Made by a program: the position numbers and the translations under genes | Assembly: GCA_025358885.1 (NCBI GenBank) | Contig: JANYHW010000223.1 | Coordinates: forward strand, 22,875-86,874 | DNA: 64,000 nt | Direction of reading: 5' to 3' | Source of the DNA: Cytophagales bacterium | Lineage (GTDB): Bacteria; Bacteroidota; Bacteroidia; Cytophagales; Cyclobacteriaceae | The notes under the pieces: generated by a model | Database searches by the model: none | The model's input: only the letters and a program-made list of their open reading frames with translations | Told to the model about the DNA's origin: nothing | In this document: one piece after another, positions 61,511 to 64,000 of the stretch | Position numbering within the stretch: the first letter of the stretch is position 1 | Layout of the letters: every line of letters starts with the position of its first letter

Positions 61511-62410
61511 TTGCTACAATATCAGGATACTCCACTTATTGAATTGCAGGATGATATTATCCGGGCAGCGGGCATCCGGTTGCTGATAAAGAGAGAGGAC
61601 CAGAATCATCCGTCGGTGTCGGGTAATAAGTGGTGGAAGCTCAAGTACAATTTAGATGAGGCAATTCGATCGGGGCATCATACACTATTAACTTTTGGCG
61701 GAGCTTACTCAAACCACATTTATGCTGTCGCGGCTGCGGCACATGAGTTGGGTTTGAAAAGTATTGGTATCATCAGGGGAGAAGAAAACTTGCCGCGCAA
61801 CCATACGCTTGCTTTTGCCCGCGATCACGGAATGATACTCCAATATATTTCGCGGGAACTGTATCGACAAAAAAATGACGACGCATTCATAACGAAATTG
61901 CATGACCAGTTTGGAGGGTTCTATCTCCTTCCGGAAGGAGGCACTAACGACCTCGCGTTGAAAGGCTGTTCAGAGTTTGCCACGCAAATCAAAGCCCAAT
62001 CAGAATTCGATTACTTGTGCTTGCCTGTTGGTACGGGAGGAACAATGGCTGGAATGATCGCCGGCTTAAAGGGTGGCCACAACATAATTGGATTTTCCGT
62101 GTTGAAGAATGGCACATACTTACAAGAAGAAGTCAGTGGGCTTCTGAAAAACTTTTCACCGCCTGCCTATGCGAACTGGCAAATTGAAATGGAGTATCAT
62201 TTTGGCGGATATGCCAAAAAAACAAGAGCACTGGATGATTTTATCTCTTTCATGTGGGGGAAGCATCATTTGCCGTTGGAACCTGTTTACACCGGAAAGA
62301 TGATGTTTGGCGTGTATGACATGATGCTGAAAGGTCGTTTCAATGCTTCTTCGACTGTTATGATCTTACATACCGGCGGCCTGCAGGGACAAACATCTTT
62401 ATCCGAATAA
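61511..62410 (+). CDS. ACC deaminase / D-cysteine desulfhydrase-like PLP enzyme
   Basis: 299 aa, fold type II PLP enzyme. Lys40 in SGNKWWKLKYN is the PLP lysine; GGAYSNH and the phosphate loop GTGGTMAG follow. It resembles 1-aminocyclopropane-1-carboxylate deaminase and D-cysteine desulfhydrase, and the reaction is likely D-Cys or related amino-acid cleavage. The start is TTG at 61511: a stop codon lies three codons upstream and no ATG is in that gap. The 3' end overlaps radA by 12 bp (convergent). Confidence 0.88.
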   Translation: MLQYQDTPLIELQDDIIRAAGIRLLIKREDQNHPSVSGNKWWKLKYNLDEAIRSGHHTLLTFGGAYSNHIYAVAAAAHELGLKSIGIIRGEENLPRNHTLAFARDHGMILQYISRELYRQKNDDAFITKLHDQFGGFYLLPEGGTNDLALKGCSEFATQIKAQSEFDYLCLPVGTGGTMAGMIAGLKGGHNIIGFSVLKNGTYLQEEVSGLLKNFSPPAYANWQIEMEYHFGGYAKKTRALDDFISFMWGKHHLPLEPVYTGKMMFGVYDMMLKGRFNASSTVMILHTGGLQGQTSLSE

Positions 62411-63775
62411 ATCCTCAAAGACTTCAGTCAATTTTCCGAACATCTTTATTTTTATTTTAGTCCTGGGACCTGCAGGTTTTTGATTGAACTTCGACACATG
62501 GATTTCTTCAAAACCAAGTTTCTCTGCTTCAGAAATTCTTTGTTCTATCCGGTTGACAGCGCGTAATTCTCCCCCAAGCCCCACTTCCGCCGCAAAACAA
62601 ACTTTATCGGAGATCGCAATTTCTTCCAATGAAGAAATGATGGAGATGCACACCGCGAGATCAATGGCTGGGTCTTCCACGCGGATGCCACCCGCCATGT
62701 TGAGGAAGACATCTTGTGTGCCCATTCTGAATCCACATCGTTTTTCCAGGACCGCCAGCAACATGTTCAAACGCTTTTGATCGAAGCCGGTGGGAGTGCG
62801 TTGAGGGGTTCCGTAGGATGCAGGGCTCACGAGAGATTGCACTTCTATCAGCAATGGCCGATTGCCTTCCAGGGTGGCGCCAATGGTTGCACCGGCATGC
62901 GGACTGTCTTTCTGTGATATCAGTATTTCGGAGGGATTGCTCACCTCCCGCAATCCCGTTCCTAGCATTTCATAGATACCAATGTCTGACGCCGAGCCGA
63001 ATCGATTCTTGGTTGTTCGCAAAATCCGATAGGCAAGATGCTGGTCTCCCTCAAATTGCAGCACCGTGTCCACCATATGTTCGAGCACCTTGGGTCCGGC
63101 CAATGTTCCATCTTTGGTAATGTGGCCAACGAGGAAGACGGGGGTATTCGTCTCCTTGGCGAACTTCATGAGTTCAGCAGCACATTGACGCACCTGGGCA
63201 ATGCTGCCTGGGGCGCTTTCCAACATGGGTGAATACAATGTTTGGATTGAATCAATGATTACCAATTGGGGATTTTGCGACTCGATGGCCAGGAAAATAT
63301 TCTTCGTATTCGTTTCGGCAAGTATAAAGAACTGTTTGGCAGCCGCATGCTTTGGCGAAATACGTTCTGCACGCATCTTGATTTGCTGTTCACTTTCTTC
63401 ACCGGATACATATAACACTTTCAGGTTTTTGAGGGCCAATCCGATCTGCAACATCAGGGTTGACTTGCCTATACCGGGTTCTCCGCCGATGAGGACCATG
63501 GAACCAGGAACAATACCTCCACCCAGTGCGCGATCCAACTCCTGATCATGAGATGGAATCCGGATTTCATTGCCTGATTCAATTTCATTCAACAATTTTG
63601 GTTGTACCGTTTTGGAGCGACTACTTTCCTGTCGCCAGTCATTCTTAGCGCCTTCAGGGCTCACCACTTCTTCCACAAACGAATTCCATGTTCCGCAGGA
63701 TGGACATTTGCCAAGCCACTTCGAAGCCTCATAGCCGCAGCTTTGACAGAAGAATTGAGATTTTGTTTTGGACAT
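62399..63775 (-). CDS. radA: DNA repair protein RadA (Sms)
   Basis: 458 aa from the ATG at 63775. A longer frame to 63865 exists but the family begins at MSKTKSQFFCQSCG and a promoter box lies at 63793. Zinc finger Cys10, Cys13, Cys24, Cys27; Walker A GGEPGIGKST at 97-106; RadA motif KNRFG in the middle; C-terminal Lon-like domain (GGIRVEDPAIDLAVC). It is a RecA-like helicase that helps branch migration in recombination. The 3' end overlaps the convergent PLP enzyme gene. Confidence 0.96.
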   Translation of the reverse strand: MSKTKSQFFCQSCGYEASKWLGKCPSCGTWNSFVEEVVSPEGAKNDWRQESSRSKTVQPKLLNEIESGNEIRIPSHDQELDRALGGGIVPGSMVLIGGEPGIGKSTLMLQIGLALKNLKVLYVSGEESEQQIKMRAERISPKHAAAKQFFILAETNTKNIFLAIESQNPQLVIIDSIQTLYSPMLESAPGSIAQVRQCAAELMKFAKETNTPVFLVGHITKDGTLAGPKVLEHMVDTVLQFEGDQHLAYRILRTTKNRFGSASDIGIYEMLGTGLREVSNPSEILISQKDSPHAGATIGATLEGNRPLLIEVQSLVSPASYGTPQRTPTGFDQKRLNMLLAVLEKRCGFRMGTQDVFLNMAGGIRVEDPAIDLAVCISIISSLEEIAISDKVCFAAEVGLGGELRAVNRIEQRISEAEKLGFEEIHVSKFNQKPAGPRTKIKIKMFGKLTEVFEDLFG

Positions 63776-63792
63776 TGAGAAAAGTGAAGAAT

Positions 63793-63800
63793 CAAAAGTA
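63793..63800 (-). promoter_or_regulatory. TACTTTTG -7 box of radA
   Basis: TACTTTTG on the minus strand matches TAnnTTTG exactly and lies 17 bp upstream of the radA ATG at 63775, inside the longer alternative frame. It supports the internal ATG as the true start. Confidence 0.5.
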
Positions 63801-63871
63801 ATCTTACACACCGACTTTAAGGATAATTGATTTGACTTATTTTGCCGGAACCTAACCAAACACATGCCCTA

Positions 63872-64000
63872 TGAACAGACTATTCTGGGTCCTGCTCATT
63901 CTTTTCCCGATAACAGCCATGGCTCAAAAACCACCGATAAAGTTTGGTGATGTGTCAATCGACGAATTGAAAATGATTCGATATGACAAGGATACTTCTG
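63872..64000 (+). CDS. DUF3857-type secreted protein, N-terminal part (cut by window edge)
   Basis: 43 codons are visible. The ATG at 63872 starts a signal peptide (residues 1-19, ends TAMAQ), then PPIKFGDVSIDELKMIRYDKDTS. That KFGxVSxxEL start is typical of DUF3857/transglutaminase-like envelope proteins of Bacteroidota. The catalytic part lies beyond the window. It is divergent from radA by 96 bp. Confidence 0.75.

Noticed and set aside
63776..63865. N-terminal extension of RadA
   Set aside because: A TAnnTTTG box lies inside it, and RadA begins just before its zinc finger.

Overview
The window looks like chromosomal DNA of a Bacteroidota bacterium, most likely a gliding or T9SS-bearing member of the Cytophagales. 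Pointers are a GldJ-type lipoprotein, DUF4175, YceI and DUF3857 proteins, MacB/FtsX permeases with an N-terminal prefix domain next to PadR, TAnnTTTG-type promoter boxes, and few Shine-Dalgarno sequences. The genus assignment is inference. I see no rRNA, tRNA, CRISPR array, IS element or prophage. Gene density is high and no gene-free stretch exceeds 300 bases.

Layout. 1-8.5 kb: a minus-strand cluster of secreted hydrolases made of tandem pairs (two S9 peptidases, two AbgB-like M20 amidohydrolases, two HipO/ILR1-like M20D amidohydrolases), with a truncated DUF2157 membrane gene wedged between the M20 pairs. 8.6-10.3 kb: a lone Rieske protein, an unrecognised secreted protein and a His/Trp-rich membrane protein. 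10.6-16.7 kb: a fatty-acid beta-oxidation operon (MarR regulator, FadN/FadB-like, thiolase, acyl-CoA dehydrogenase). 16.9-19.8 kb: two YceI-like proteins flanking an outer-membrane barrel. 19.9-26.6 kb: a coiled-coil/HhH membrane protein, then PadR and two paralogous FtsX permeases. 26.6-29.4 kb: a PM20D1-like M20 peptidase and a metal-dependent amidohydrolase. 29.5-41.3 kb: a long minus-strand block (DUF4175, RsbW-like kinase, YbeY, MnmG, methyltransferase, Ig-like lipoprotein, TPR protein), many of its genes overlapping at stop/start codons. 41.3-48.7 kb: ComF, gldJ, mfd, a small membrane protein plus thioredoxin-like lipoprotein pair, and an SPFH protein. 48.9-53.7 kb: S41 peptidase, THUMP-like methyltransferase, MFS transporter. 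53.7-60.4 kb: a heavy-metal RND efflux operon (small secreted protein, CzcA, CzcC, CzcB, HupE/NiCoT-like exporter). 60.4-64 kb: radical SAM protein, ACC-deaminase-like PLP enzyme, RadA, and the start of a DUF3857 protein.

The most striking non-coding signal is chromosome-maintenance DNA inside the 31-36 kb block. Two near-perfect ParB parS palindromes lie between mnmG and ybeY, and a third one-mismatch copy sits inside the methyltransferase gene. A 260-bp non-coding stretch upstream of the TPR gene carries three one-mismatch DnaA boxes. Together these suggest that the window lies near the replication origin, with 31485-31744 as a candidate oriC. This is inference: the G/C skew I could sample by eye does not settle it.
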